From assembly GCF_002953135.1 (NCBI RefSeq), contig NZ_CP026372.1, positions 3,583,501 to 3,647,500 of the forward strand: a stretch of DNA of 64,000 bases, read 5' to 3'. Under the pieces are notes generated by a model, which was given only the letters and a program-made list of their open reading frames with translations, had not been told where the DNA came from and searched no databases. Made by a program: the position numbers and the translations under genes. Below, piece after piece: positions 8,897 to 17,858 of this stretch (its first letter is position 1; the number at the start of each line of letters is the position of its first letter). Source of the stretch: Sphingobium sp. SCG-1. Its GTDB lineage: Bacteria; Pseudomonadota; Alphaproteobacteria; Sphingomonadales; Sphingomonadaceae.

Positions 8897-11800
8897 TGCG
8901 CGGCTTGCTTCCCCTCCTCTCTCGGATGAAAGCATGGGCGCTGCTCCTGCTCGCCGCGCTGCTGATACCCGTCGCCATCGTTCAGGCGAGCGACGACGAG
9001 AAGCCGGTAAAGCGCAATTATGTCGTCGCGCCCGCCGCACCGATGAGCCAAACCGCCGAGCAAGTCGCGGCGAAATCCGACGGTTGTTATAGCTGCCACA
9101 CCAAGACCGACGAGCCTTCGATGCACGCGACGCCCGCAGTGATGCTGGGCTGCACCGACTGCCATGGCGGCAATGCCAGCGTGCGCGGCAACCCCGCATT
9201 GGGCTTCGAAGCCCCTGAATATGCCGCCGCGCGCGACAAGGCGCATGTGCTGCCGACCTATCCCGAAAGCTGGCATTACCCGTCGTCGGCAAACCCCAAG
9301 CGGACCTATACACTGCTGAACAAGGAAGCGCCGGAGTTCGTGCGCTTCGTCAACCCGTCCGATTACCGCGTGGCACGCGAGGCGTGCGGCTCCTGCCATC
9401 TTGCCACCATCGAGGCCGCAGAGCGGTCGATCATGGCATCCGGTGCAATGTTGTGGGGCGGCGCCGCCTACAATAATGGGCTGGTGCCGTTCAAGAACTA
9501 CATCTTTGGCGAAGCATATACGCGCGACGGCAAGCCCGCAAAGATCGTGACACCCGGCAATCCTCCCGGCCAGTTGACCGAGGCCGAGAAGAAGCGTGGC
9601 GCGCTTGCGGAATTATACCCGCTGCCCACGTGGCAGGTTATTCCGCCGGGCGACGTGTTCCGCGTGTTCGAACGCGGCGGCCGCAATATCCAGACGCAAT
9701 TCGCCGAGATCGGCCTGCCCAATCCCACTGGCTCCATCCAGCGGCTGGAGGAGCCCGGCCGTCCCGACCTCAAGCAGTCAAGCCGCGGCCCCGGCACGGG
9801 CCTGCGCGTTGCGATCCCCGCGCTCAACATCCACAAGACGCGCCTCAACGACCCCTTCATGTGGTTCATGGGCACCAACGACCAGCCGGGCGACTATCGC
9901 CATTCGGGCTGCTCGGGCTGCCATGTCGTCTATGCCAACGACCGCGAGCCGCGCCACAGCCTGATCTACGCGCAATATGGCCGCGATGGGGAGAGCGCGA
10001 CCATCGATCCAACGATCGCCGCCAAGGTGGAACATGCGGAAGTCGGCCATGGCGGCCTCAAAGGCCCGCATGGAGAAACAGTCGCCCCCGGTCATGACGC
10101 CACCACGCCAGAGCACCCCATCGCCGCCGCCAAGGAAAGCGGGCATCCGATCCGCCACGCCTTCACGCGCGCAATTCCGACCGCGCAGTGCATGAACTGC
10201 CACATGCATCAGCCGAATATCTTCCTGAACAGCTATCTCGGCTACACCATGTGGGACTATGAGTCCGACGCGCCATTGATGTGGCCTAAGAAGCAGAAGT
10301 ACCCGACTGCTGCCGAGGTACATGAGGTGCTGGAGCGCAATCCGGAAGCGGCCGCCCCTAAGGGCAACTGGTCGGACGTGGATTTCCTGCGCAACGTCCA
10401 TGACTTGAACGAAAAGGCGAAGGACACCCAGTTCGCCGACTATCACGGTCACGGCTGGAACTTCCGTGGCATCTTCAAGCGCGATCGCGAAGGCAATCTG
10501 CTCGACAAGGACGGCAAGATCGTCGCCAATGACGATCCGGAAAAGTGGCGCAAGAAGGGCGAGGACAAATTCGTCCAGCCAGGCACCAATCCCGGCAAGA
10601 CCGTGCACATGATGGATATCCATGCCGAAAAGGGCCTGCAATGCGCCGACTGCCATTTCGGGCAGGACAGCCACGGCAATGGCTATATTTACGGCGAAGT
10701 TGCCAACGCCATCGAGATCGGCTGCAAGGACTGCCATGGCACGGCCGACGCCTGGCCGACTCTGCTCACCTCCGGCCCCGCCGCGCCACCGAACGGAACT
10801 AACCTCGCGCTGTTGCGGAACCCGGACGGCAAGCGGCGCTTCGAGTGGTTCTTCGATGCCAGCGGACGGCGCAAGCTGATCCAGCGGTCGATCGTCGATC
10901 CGAATCTCGAATGGGAAGTCAGCCTCGTCAAGAACTCGGTCGACCCGGCCAACCCGCACTTCAACGCCCGGGCGGCACGCGCCAAGTTGATGAGCAAAAG
11001 CGGGGCGGAGGACGGCAGCTTCGGCTTCGGGCCGGGCATCGCGAAGGCGGATCGCGCGCATGGTGACGACCAGATGGCGTGCTTCACATGCCATTTGAGT
11101 TGGACGACAAGTTGCGGCGGTTGCCACTTACCCATCGAGGCGAACTGGAAGACCAAGAGCCATCATTTCGACGGCGAGGAAACGCGCAACTTCGCGACAT
11201 ACAACCCACAGGTGGCGCGCGACGATATGTTCCAACTTGGCCGCCATATGACGACCAAAGGCAACGAGATCACGCCGGTGCGTTCGACAAGTGCGCTGGT
11301 GCTGTCCTCGACCAATCTTAATCGCGAGCGGATTTATATCCAGCAGCCGCCGATCTCCGGCATCGGCTTCTCCTCACAAGCCTTCGCGCCGCATTTCCCA
11401 CATACCGTCCGCACGACCGAGACCAAGACCTGCTCGGATTGCCACCTGTCGGCGAAGGACGACAATAACGCGATCATGTCTCAGTTGATGTTGCTAGGCA
11501 CCAATTTCGTCAATTTCGTCGGGCTGAATGCCTGGACCGGCCTTGAGGGCGGGTTCGAGGCCGTCCGCGTCACCGAATGGGACGAACCGCAGGCCGTTAT
11601 CGGCAGCTACCTGCAACAATATGCCTACCCCGATTATTGGCGGATGCACGTTGAGGACAATAAGCGCGAACTGAAGGACTGGGTGCGCGGCAAGGCATTC
11701 GATGCCAACGCTTCGGGCGAGACGCATCCGCTGGAGGAATTCAAGAACATCGTCCAGGGCACCACCGATCGCGTCGGATGCCTGCAACTGCGCGGCGAAT

Positions 11801-12933
11801 ATATGTTCGTGGCGGAGGGCAAGGGCGGCTTCCACGTCTATGACGTCGCCTCGATCGCCAACAAGGGCTTCTCCGAACGGATCGTCAGCGCGCCCTTCTC
11901 GAAGCTGGGGCAGAACACGCGCGTAAAGACGACGAACGCGACCTGCATGGCAATCGCCACCAACCAGCCGATCAATCCGCTGCGCAACACGCCGGAACTG
12001 CGGAAGATCAATCAGGAGCAGGCATTCCTGCCGATCTATTCCTACGCCGCCGTCACGGACAGCGTTGAGGGCCTTATCATGGTCAACATCGAGACGATGG
12101 CCGATGGTGAGTTCCGCAACAACTTCCTCAAACGGGCCGTGACCTGGAACCCGGATAACGTACTGAAAGGCGCACGCCACATCATTTTGGCGGGCCAGGT
12201 CGCCTACATCACAGCTGATGTCGGTTTGGTGGTCGTCGATCTTTCCGATCCACTGAAGCCACGCCTCGCCGCCGTCCGTCCGCTGAAGGATGCACGCGCG
12301 AGCGCGATCCAGTTCCGTTATCTCTGGGTGACGGATGCCGACGGCCTGAAACTGTTCGATGTGACACAGCTTCTGAATCCGGTTGCAATTCCCTCTGGCA
12401 CCGTGCCGCTCGCCGACGCGCGGCACGTCTATCTGGCGCGGACATACGCCTATGTCGCGGGCAAGGCCGAGGGTCTGGTGATCGTCAACATCACCAATCC
12501 GACGCGGCCGCTTGTCTATGCCAAGGAGACGTTTGGCGGAACGATGAACGACGTCGAGGATGTCATCGTCGGCACCACCAACGCGTCGCTCTTCGCCTAC
12601 GTCGCCGATGGCCGGAATGGGTTGAAGGTCGTGCAGTTGACCAGCCCCGCCAGCCAGCCCAATTTCTATGGCTTCTCGCCAGCGCCAAAGCCCGAGATGA
12701 TCGCATGGGCAAGGACGCCCTCTCCCGCTCTTGCCCTGTCCAAGGGGCTTGATCGCGATCGTGCCGTTGACGAAACCGGCGGACAGATCGCGGTGTTCGG
12801 TCGCTTGGGGTCGCGGCCCTTCACGCGAAGCGAAATGGAGCGGCTGTTCCTCTCGTCGAAGGGCATTCCGTACAAGGTCAGCGATGAAGCCGACATGCGC
12901 GACTGGCGTCCGCCCCTTAAGGCGCCTCGCTAA
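8896..12933 (+). CDS. Decaheme c-type cytochrome fused to LVIVD-repeat beta-propeller
   Basis: 1345 aa. After a signal peptide (MKAWALLLLAALLIPVAIVQA) the protein has ten CxxCH sites at residues 64, 86, 164, 339, 432, 583, 610, 729, 740 and 846, with many extra histidines. From about residue 955 to 1260 there are LVIVD-type blades: GFHVYDVASI, GLVVVDLSDPLKP, GLKLFDVTQLLNP, GLVIVNITNPTRP and GLKVVQLTSP. A ~60-residue tail follows. The ten hemes suggest long-range electron transfer, and the propeller suggests a surface or partner-docking module. I chose ATG 8896, which overlaps the previous stop (TTGATG); ATG 8926 would put the signal peptide directly at the N-terminus and is also possible. No transmembrane segment is seen beyond the signal, so the protein is periplasmic or exported. 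Confidence 0.85.
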   Translation: MRGLLPLLSRMKAWALLLLAALLIPVAIVQASDDEKPVKRNYVVAPAAPMSQTAEQVAAKSDGCYSCHTKTDEPSMHATPAVMLGCTDCHGGNASVRGNPALGFEAPEYAAARDKAHVLPTYPESWHYPSSANPKRTYTLLNKEAPEFVRFVNPSDYRVAREACGSCHLATIEAAERSIMASGAMLWGGAAYNNGLVPFKNYIFGEAYTRDGKPAKIVTPGNPPGQLTEAEKKRGALAELYPLPTWQVIPPGDVFRVFERGGRNIQTQFAEIGLPNPTGSIQRLEEPGRPDLKQSSRGPGTGLRVAIPALNIHKTRLNDPFMWFMGTNDQPGDYRHSGCSGCHVVYANDREPRHSLIYAQYGRDGESATIDPTIAAKVEHAEVGHGGLKGPHGETVAPGHDATTPEHPIAAAKESGHPIRHAFTRAIPTAQCMNCHMHQPNIFLNSYLGYTMWDYESDAPLMWPKKQKYPTAAEVHEVLERNPEAAAPKGNWSDVDFLRNVHDLNEKAKDTQFADYHGHGWNFRGIFKRDREGNLLDKDGKIVANDDPEKWRKKGEDKFVQPGTNPGKTVHMMDIHAEKGLQCADCHFGQDSHGNGYIYGEVANAIEIGCKDCHGTADAWPTLLTSGPAAPPNGTNLALLRNPDGKRRFEWFFDASGRRKLIQRSIVDPNLEWEVSLVKNSVDPANPHFNARAARAKLMSKSGAEDGSFGFGPGIAKADRAHGDDQMACFTCHLSWTTSCGGCHLPIEANWKTKSHHFDGEETRNFATYNPQVARDDMFQLGRHMTTKGNEITPVRSTSALVLSSTNLNRERIYIQQPPISGIGFSSQAFAPHFPHTVRTTETKTCSDCHLSAKDDNNAIMSQLMLLGTNFVNFVGLNAWTGLEGGFEAVRVTEWDEPQAVIGSYLQQYAYPDYWRMHVEDNKRELKDWVRGKAFDANASGETHPLEEFKNIVQGTTDRVGCLQLRGEYMFVAEGKGGFHVYDVASIANKGFSERIVSAPFSKLGQNTRVKTTNATCMAIATNQPINPLRNTPELRKINQEQAFLPIYSYAAVTDSVEGLIMVNIETMADGEFRNNFLKRAVTWNPDNVLKGARHIILAGQVAYITADVGLVVVDLSDPLKPRLAAVRPLKDARASAIQFRYLWVTDADGLKLFDVTQLLNPVAIPSGTVPLADARHVYLARTYAYVAGKAEGLVIVNITNPTRPLVYAKETFGGTMNDVEDVIVGTTNASLFAYVADGRNGLKVVQLTSPASQPNFYGFSPAPKPEMIAWARTPSPALALSKGLDRDRAVDETGGQIAVFGRLGSRPFTRSEMERLFLSSKGIPYKVSDEADMRDWRPPLKAPR

Positions 12934-13034
12934 AACTATCGCTAAGACGTTAGTATATAGATGCAATTTGGAATCAGTGAGTTATACCTAGGTATTACCG
13001 CGACAATGTCGTCGTAGTACCCGGGGGGACAAGA

Positions 13035-14906
13035 ATGCTCACAGTGCGCAATGACAAATCCATTCGCGCGCTCGTCGCAGGCTTTGTCTTTCTCGCATTA
13101 GCTATCGGTGGGAGCATCTGGCTTTCGGCACGGCAACAGCAATCCCTGCAACTCATCAAACATACTTTGGAAGTGCAGAATCGCTTGGCGAACGTGCTCT
13201 CGCGGCTTCAGGACGCGGAGACAGGGCAACGCGGATTTCTGCTGACTGGCCGCGAAAACTTTCTGGAGCCTTACGTCGCGGCAGGGCAGCATTTGCCTTC
13301 CGAGTTCGCCAATTTGACTGCTCTGCTCACCGACAATCCGAAGCAGACCAGGACATTGCAGACCCTCATGGCCATCTCGTCGGAGAGGCAAAAGTATCTG
13401 CGTTCAGCAATCGCCAGGTTCCGACAGGGTGCCCCAGCGAACCTGGAGGAACTGCAACGCGGGAAAGCGACCATGGATCGCGCCCGTAAGATCATCGCCA
13501 ATATGCTGCAAGCAGAGCAACATGTGCTTGAACAGAGGCAAGCGACGGCGAAAATTCAGCGCATAGGAATCAGTCTGGCGCTCGCCCTGAGCGGCCTCAC
13601 CGTCATGATACTCGGTATGTTCGCCGTACGCCACGCCCGCGTCCGGATCGCGCAGGTGATCGCCAATGGTGAGGCGCTGGCGCGCAGTAACATGCAATTG
13701 CGCAATGAGGCAGTGAGTCGGGCGGCGGCCGAAGCGCAGTTGCGTCAAATCCAGAAAATGGAGGCAGTGGGGCAGCTTACGGGCGGCATTGCGCATGACT
13801 TCAACAATATGCTGGCCGTCATCGTCGGCTCGCTCGATATGGCGCAGCGTCGCCTGCACAGCGGCATCGATGCGCGCCTCATCCAGAATATCGACAACGC
13901 GATGGAAGGCGCACAGCGCGCCACGCAGCTTACATCGCACCTGCTCGCCTTTTCCCGGCAGCAGCCGCTGGAACCGCGCGCGCTGGATGCCAACCGGCTG
14001 GTGCGCGACATGTCCGAGTTGCTCCGCCGGACGATCGGCGACGACATGCGGATCGAGACCGTATTCGCCGGTGGACTTTGGGCCAGCATCGTCGATCCGC
14101 ACCAACTCGAGAACGCGATACTGAACCTGTGCGTCAATGCCCGCGACGCGATGCCCGGCGGCGGCAAGCTTACGATAGAGACCAGCAACGCCCATCTGGA
14201 CGATACCTATGCCGCTGCGCATGAGGAAGTGCGCGCGGGACAATATGTGATGATATCGGTCAGCGACACCGGCACGGGCATGCCCCCCGAAGTCATAGAC
14301 CGCGCCTTCGAGCCATTCTTCACGACCAAGGGCGTGGGCAAGGGTACAGGTCTGGGCCTCAGTCAGGTGTTCGGCTTCATCAAGCAGTCCAATGGCCATA
14401 TGAAGATCTATTCGGAGCCGGGCCAGGGAACCACGGTCAAGCTGTATCTCCCGCGCTTCTTCGGATCGACCGACGAGTTGCAGGACAAGGCGGAAGTGAC
14501 AGAGCGGTCCGATCTTCCCGCCGCCATGGATGGGGAGATTGTGCTGGTGGTGGAGGACGAAGAACGCGTCCGGCATGTCTCCGTCGATGGGCTGCGCGAT
14601 CTGGGCTATACAGTCGTACAGGCGTCGGACGCGGCGCAGGCGCTCCAGTTGCTCTCGACCGAGCAGCGCGTCGACCTGCTGTTCACGGATGTTGTCATGC
14701 CGGACATGAATGGCCGCAAGCTTGTGGATCAGGCTTTGGTGGGCCGCCCCGATCTCAAGGTGCTCTACACGACCGGCTACACGCGCAATGCCATCGTCCA
14801 CAACGGGATGCTGGATGCGGGGGTCGCTTTGTTGTCCAAGCCCTTCACGCTGACACAACTGGCGCGCAAGGTGCGACAGGTTCTTGACGCTGAAGTAGAG
14901 GCATGA
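13035..14906 (+). CDS. CHASE3-domain hybrid sensor histidine kinase with receiver domain
   Basis: 623 aa. A transmembrane helix (residues ~10-31), a periplasmic CHASE3 helical sensor (DAETGQRGFLLTG at ~60), a second helix (~178-200) and a coiled linker come first. The kinase core has the phospho-acceptor in GGIAHDFNNML (H254), N-box CVNARDAM, G1 SDTGTGMPPEV and G2 GKGTGLGLSQVFGF. A C-terminal receiver carries the phospho-acceptor aspartate in LFTDVVMPD (D552). GGGGGA lies upstream of the ATG. It is 101 nt downstream of the decaheme gene on the same strand, which makes it a possible regulator of that operon, though sphingomonads have many such kinases with global roles. No DNA-binding response regulator is next to it. 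Confidence 0.9.
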   Translation: MLTVRNDKSIRALVAGFVFLALAIGGSIWLSARQQQSLQLIKHTLEVQNRLANVLSRLQDAETGQRGFLLTGRENFLEPYVAAGQHLPSEFANLTALLTDNPKQTRTLQTLMAISSERQKYLRSAIARFRQGAPANLEELQRGKATMDRARKIIANMLQAEQHVLEQRQATAKIQRIGISLALALSGLTVMILGMFAVRHARVRIAQVIANGEALARSNMQLRNEAVSRAAAEAQLRQIQKMEAVGQLTGGIAHDFNNMLAVIVGSLDMAQRRLHSGIDARLIQNIDNAMEGAQRATQLTSHLLAFSRQQPLEPRALDANRLVRDMSELLRRTIGDDMRIETVFAGGLWASIVDPHQLENAILNLCVNARDAMPGGGKLTIETSNAHLDDTYAAAHEEVRAGQYVMISVSDTGTGMPPEVIDRAFEPFFTTKGVGKGTGLGLSQVFGFIKQSNGHMKIYSEPGQGTTVKLYLPRFFGSTDELQDKAEVTERSDLPAAMDGEIVLVVEDEERVRHVSVDGLRDLGYTVVQASDAAQALQLLSTEQRVDLLFTDVVMPDMNGRKLVDQALVGRPDLKVLYTTGYTRNAIVHNGMLDAGVALLSKPFTLTQLARKVRQVLDAEVEA

Positions 14907-14992
14907 TTCTCATGTAATCGACGTCGGCGACAGTCACTGCTGCCCAAGGAACATGCGTCAATTTCATCATCTTCTTAGCATCGCCGACATAC

Positions 14993-15033
14993 GCAAAAGG
15001 GGCCGCCCGGCATAACCGGGCGACCCCTTTTGC
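14993..15033. terminator. Bidirectional hairpin terminator between hybrid kinase and pnp
   Basis: An 18-bp inverted repeat with one mismatch begins GCAAAAGGGGCCGCCC and ends GGGCGACCCCTTTTGC, with a short CATAA-type loop. The A-run on one side and T-run on the other let it work for both the plus-strand kinase and the minus-strand pnp transcript, whose stop is 31 nt away. Confidence 0.85.
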
Positions 15034-15063
15034 TTTAAGCTTCGGCTTTAGGAGCCTGAGCGA

Positions 15064-17373
15064 TCAGTCCTGCGTCAGGAAGTCAGGCAGGCCACCGGCA
15101 TCGCCGTCATCCTTGGACTTGTCGCCGCCTTCGCTGCGGGGACCACGATCGCCACCACCGCGACCGCCACGGTCACGACGGTTGCGGTCGCCGCCCTCAC
15201 GGCGCGGGCCACGATCACCGCGGTCGCCACGATCGCCGCGCGGCTCGCGGGGTTCACGTGCCGGGCGGGTGTCTTCCAGCTCGGCGCCGGTTTCCTGATC
15301 GACGACGCGCATGGACAGGCGAACCTTGCCACGCGGATCGATTTCGAGAACCTTGACCTTTACTTCCTGACCTTCCTTGAGGACGTCAGCGACCTTCTCC
15401 ACCCGGTCGTTCCGGATTTCGGAAACATGGACGAGACCGTCCTTGCCGCCCATGAAGTTCACGAACGCGCCGAAATCAACGAGGTTGACGACCTTGCCGT
15501 CATAGACCTTGCCGACTTCCGCTTCCTGCGTGATGCCAAGGATCCACTTACGCGCCGCTTCGATCTGGTTGATGTCGGAGGAGCTGATCTTGATAAGACC
15601 CTCGTCGTCGATATCAACCTTCGCGCCGGTCTCCGCAACGATTTCACGGATGACCTTGCCGCCGGTGCCGATAACTTCGCGGATCTTCGACTTGTCGATC
15701 TGCAGCGTCTCGATGCGGGGAGCATGCGCCGAAAGCTCGGTGCGGGTACTGTCGAGTGCCTTGGCCATCTCGCCCAGGATGTGCGCGCGGCCTTCCTTGG
15801 CCTGTTCCAGAGCCTTGCGCATGATCTCCTCGGTAATGCCGGCGATCTTGATGTCCATCTGCATCGTGGTGATGCCTTCGGACGTGCCGGCAACCTTGAA
15901 GTCCATGTCACCCAGATGATCTTCGTCACCCAGGATGTCGGACAGGACGGCGAAGTCCTTGCCTTCCAGGATCAGACCCATCGCGATGCCCGACACCGGA
16001 CGCTTCAGCGGAACGCCCGCGTCCATCATCGAGAGCGAACCGCCGCACACCGTAGCCATCGACGAGGAGCCATTGGATTCGGTGATGTCGGAAAGAACGC
16101 GGATCGTGTAGGGGAACTCGTCCTTGCTCGGCAGCACGGGGTGCAGCGCACGCCATGCGAGCTTACCATGACCCACTTCACGACGACCGGGTGCGCCGAA
16201 GCGGCCGACTTCACCAACCGAGTAGGGCGGGAAGTTATAGTGCAGCATGAAGTTTTCGTAGGACAGGCCAGTCAGGCCGTCGATCATCTGCTCGGCGTCC
16301 TTGGTGCCCAGCGTGGTGGTGCAGATCGACTGCGTCTCGCCACGCGTGAACAGCGCCGAACCATGGGTACGGGGCAGGAAGCCGACGATGGCTTCGATAG
16401 GACGAATCTGCGTGGTGGAACGACCGTCGATACGCGTGCCATCCTTCAGGATCGCGCCGCGAACGATTTCCGCTTCCAGCTTCTTGACCAGCTTCTGTGC
16501 GGCCATCTGATCCTGCGGCGCGGCGTCGGAGAAACCTTCCTTCGCCTTGGCGCGGGCTTCGTTCAGCGCGTTGGAGCGCGCCGACTTGTCGGTCAGCTTG
16601 TAGGCTGCGGCAATGTCCTTGCCGATCAGCTTCTTCAGCTTGTCCTTGGCAGCGGAAAGGTCAGCCTGAGCAGCCATTTCCCAAGGGTCCTTGGCGGCCT
16701 TCTCGGCGAGCTTGATGATCGCGCCGATAACCTTGCGGCACGCATCATGCGCGAACGAAACGGCGCCGAGCATGACGTCCTCGGAAAGCTCCTTGGCTTC
16801 CGATTCCACCATCATGACGGCATCGTTCGTCGCTGCAACAACCAGGTCGAGTTCACCGGCCTTCACATCGTCCATCGACGGGTTCAGGCTGTATTCGCCA
16901 TCCTTGTAACCGACGCGCGCCGCGCCAATCGGACCCATGAAGGGCACGCCCGATATGGTGAGCGCCGCCGAAGCCGCGATCATCGCGACGATATCGGGCT
17001 CGCTTTCGCCATCGAACGAGAGCACTTGGCAGATCACGTTGATTTCGTTGTAGAAACCTTCCGGGAACAGCGGACGCAACGGACGGTCGATCAGGCGGCT
17101 GGTCAGCGTTTCCTTCTCGGTCGCGCCGCGCTCACGCTTGAAGAAGCCCCCGGGAATGCGGCCGGCTGCGGAGAATTTTTCCTGATAGTGAACGGTGAGC
17201 GGGAAGAAGTCTTGGCCCTCTTTCACCGACTTGGCGGCGGTCACGGCGCACAGCACCACGGTTTCGCCATAGGTTGCCAGCACAGCGCCATCAGCCTGAC
17301 GCGCAATACGGCCCGTTTCGAGCGTGAGGGTCTTGCCGCCCAGCTCGATTTCTACTTTCTTTACGTCGAACAT
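15064..17373 (-). CDS. pnp: Polyribonucleotide nucleotidyltransferase (PNPase)
   Basis: 769 aa. The enzyme degrades RNA 3' to 5' by phosphorolysis and forms a trimer in the RNA degradosome. Two RNase PH domains (starting MFDVKKVEIELGGKTL, the second around GAILKDGTRIDGRSTTQIRPI) flank an alpha-helical linker. A KH domain (IREVIGTGGKVIREIV) and an S1 domain (GKVYDGKVVNLVDFGAFVNF) follow. The C-terminus is a low-complexity Arg/Gly/Asp tail (EPRGDRGDRGDRGPRREGGD) of about 60 residues, as in other alphaproteobacteria, where the tail may bind RNA or partners. It lies downstream of rpsO on the same strand, the classic rpsO-pnp order. Confidence 0.97.
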   Translation of the reverse strand: MFDVKKVEIELGGKTLTLETGRIARQADGAVLATYGETVVLCAVTAAKSVKEGQDFFPLTVHYQEKFSAAGRIPGGFFKRERGATEKETLTSRLIDRPLRPLFPEGFYNEINVICQVLSFDGESEPDIVAMIAASAALTISGVPFMGPIGAARVGYKDGEYSLNPSMDDVKAGELDLVVAATNDAVMMVESEAKELSEDVMLGAVSFAHDACRKVIGAIIKLAEKAAKDPWEMAAQADLSAAKDKLKKLIGKDIAAAYKLTDKSARSNALNEARAKAKEGFSDAAPQDQMAAQKLVKKLEAEIVRGAILKDGTRIDGRSTTQIRPIEAIVGFLPRTHGSALFTRGETQSICTTTLGTKDAEQMIDGLTGLSYENFMLHYNFPPYSVGEVGRFGAPGRREVGHGKLAWRALHPVLPSKDEFPYTIRVLSDITESNGSSSMATVCGGSLSMMDAGVPLKRPVSGIAMGLILEGKDFAVLSDILGDEDHLGDMDFKVAGTSEGITTMQMDIKIAGITEEIMRKALEQAKEGRAHILGEMAKALDSTRTELSAHAPRIETLQIDKSKIREVIGTGGKVIREIVAETGAKVDIDDEGLIKISSSDINQIEAARKWILGITQEAEVGKVYDGKVVNLVDFGAFVNFMGGKDGLVHVSEIRNDRVEKVADVLKEGQEVKVKVLEIDPRGKVRLSMRVVDQETGAELEDTRPAREPREPRGDRGDRGDRGPRREGGDRNRRDRGGRGGGDRGPRSEGGDKSKDDGDAGGLPDFLTQD

Positions 17374-17554
17374 ATTTTATTTCCTTCGCCCGCGATGCCC
17401 TATTGCATGGCGGGGCCTTTGGTGGGTCCAAACGACCCATGGGTGGAGAGCCTTGGCTCTCCTTAGCCGTCCCTAACGGAACGGTGCGGGGGACGTTCCC
17501 CCGGTTTCACACCGCCGCACCGAATTGCGCAACGACATGTCTCAGAATCAGAAA

Positions 17555-17573
17555 CGGCCCCGCGCAGGGGCCG
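17555..17573 (-). terminator. Hairpin between rpsO and pnp
   Basis: A perfect 7-bp stem, CGGCCCC paired with GGGGCCG, with a 5-nt loop lies 16 nt beyond the rpsO stop. Only three T residues follow on the minus strand, so it may be a leaky terminator or a processing site that separates rpsO and pnp mRNA, as known in E. coli, rather than a full stop. Confidence 0.55.
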
Positions 17574-17588
17574 CTCCTTCGTTTCGGC

Positions 17589-17858
17589 TTACTTGCGCAG
17601 GCCGAGCTTTGCGATCAGGTCGGTATAACGCGCCTGATCTTTCTTCTTCAGATAATCCAGCAGGCTGCGACGCTTGTTGACCAGCATCAGCAAGCCACGA
17701 CGGCTGTGATTATCCTTGTGATGAGACTTGAAATGTTCGGTCAGGTTGGTGATCCGTTCCGTCAGGATCGAAACCTGGACTTCAGGAGAACCCGTATCGC
17801 CTTCGGCGCGAGCATGTTCCTTGATAAGCGCTTCCTTGCGCTCGGCAGTGATCGTCAT
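17589..17858 (-). CDS. rpsO: 30S ribosomal protein S15
   Basis: 89 aa, the standard length. S15 binds 16S rRNA in the central domain and helps bridge the subunits. Family signatures TGSPEVQVSILTERI, HFKSHHKDNHSRRGLL and LVNKRRSLLDYLK are intact. The ATG overlaps the truB stop (ATGA), so translation is coupled to truB, and pnp follows downstream on the same strand. Confidence 0.97.
   Translation of the reverse strand: MTITAERKEALIKEHARAEGDTGSPEVQVSILTERITNLTEHFKSHHKDNHSRRGLLMLVNKRRSLLDYLKKKDQARYTDLIAKLGLRK

Noticed and set aside
12701..12757. Possible repeat insertion in the decaheme tail (peptide SPALALSKG resembles the ALSLSKG often produced by the sphingomonad repeat)
   Set aside because: Only part of the arm matches, no inverted partner is present and the reading frame continues smoothly, so it is probably native sequence.
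15427..17466. Long plus-strand open frame (679 aa) opposite pnp
   Set aside because: It is the antisense of a clear pnp gene in GC-rich DNA and lacks a start site, family signature and hydrophobic pattern.
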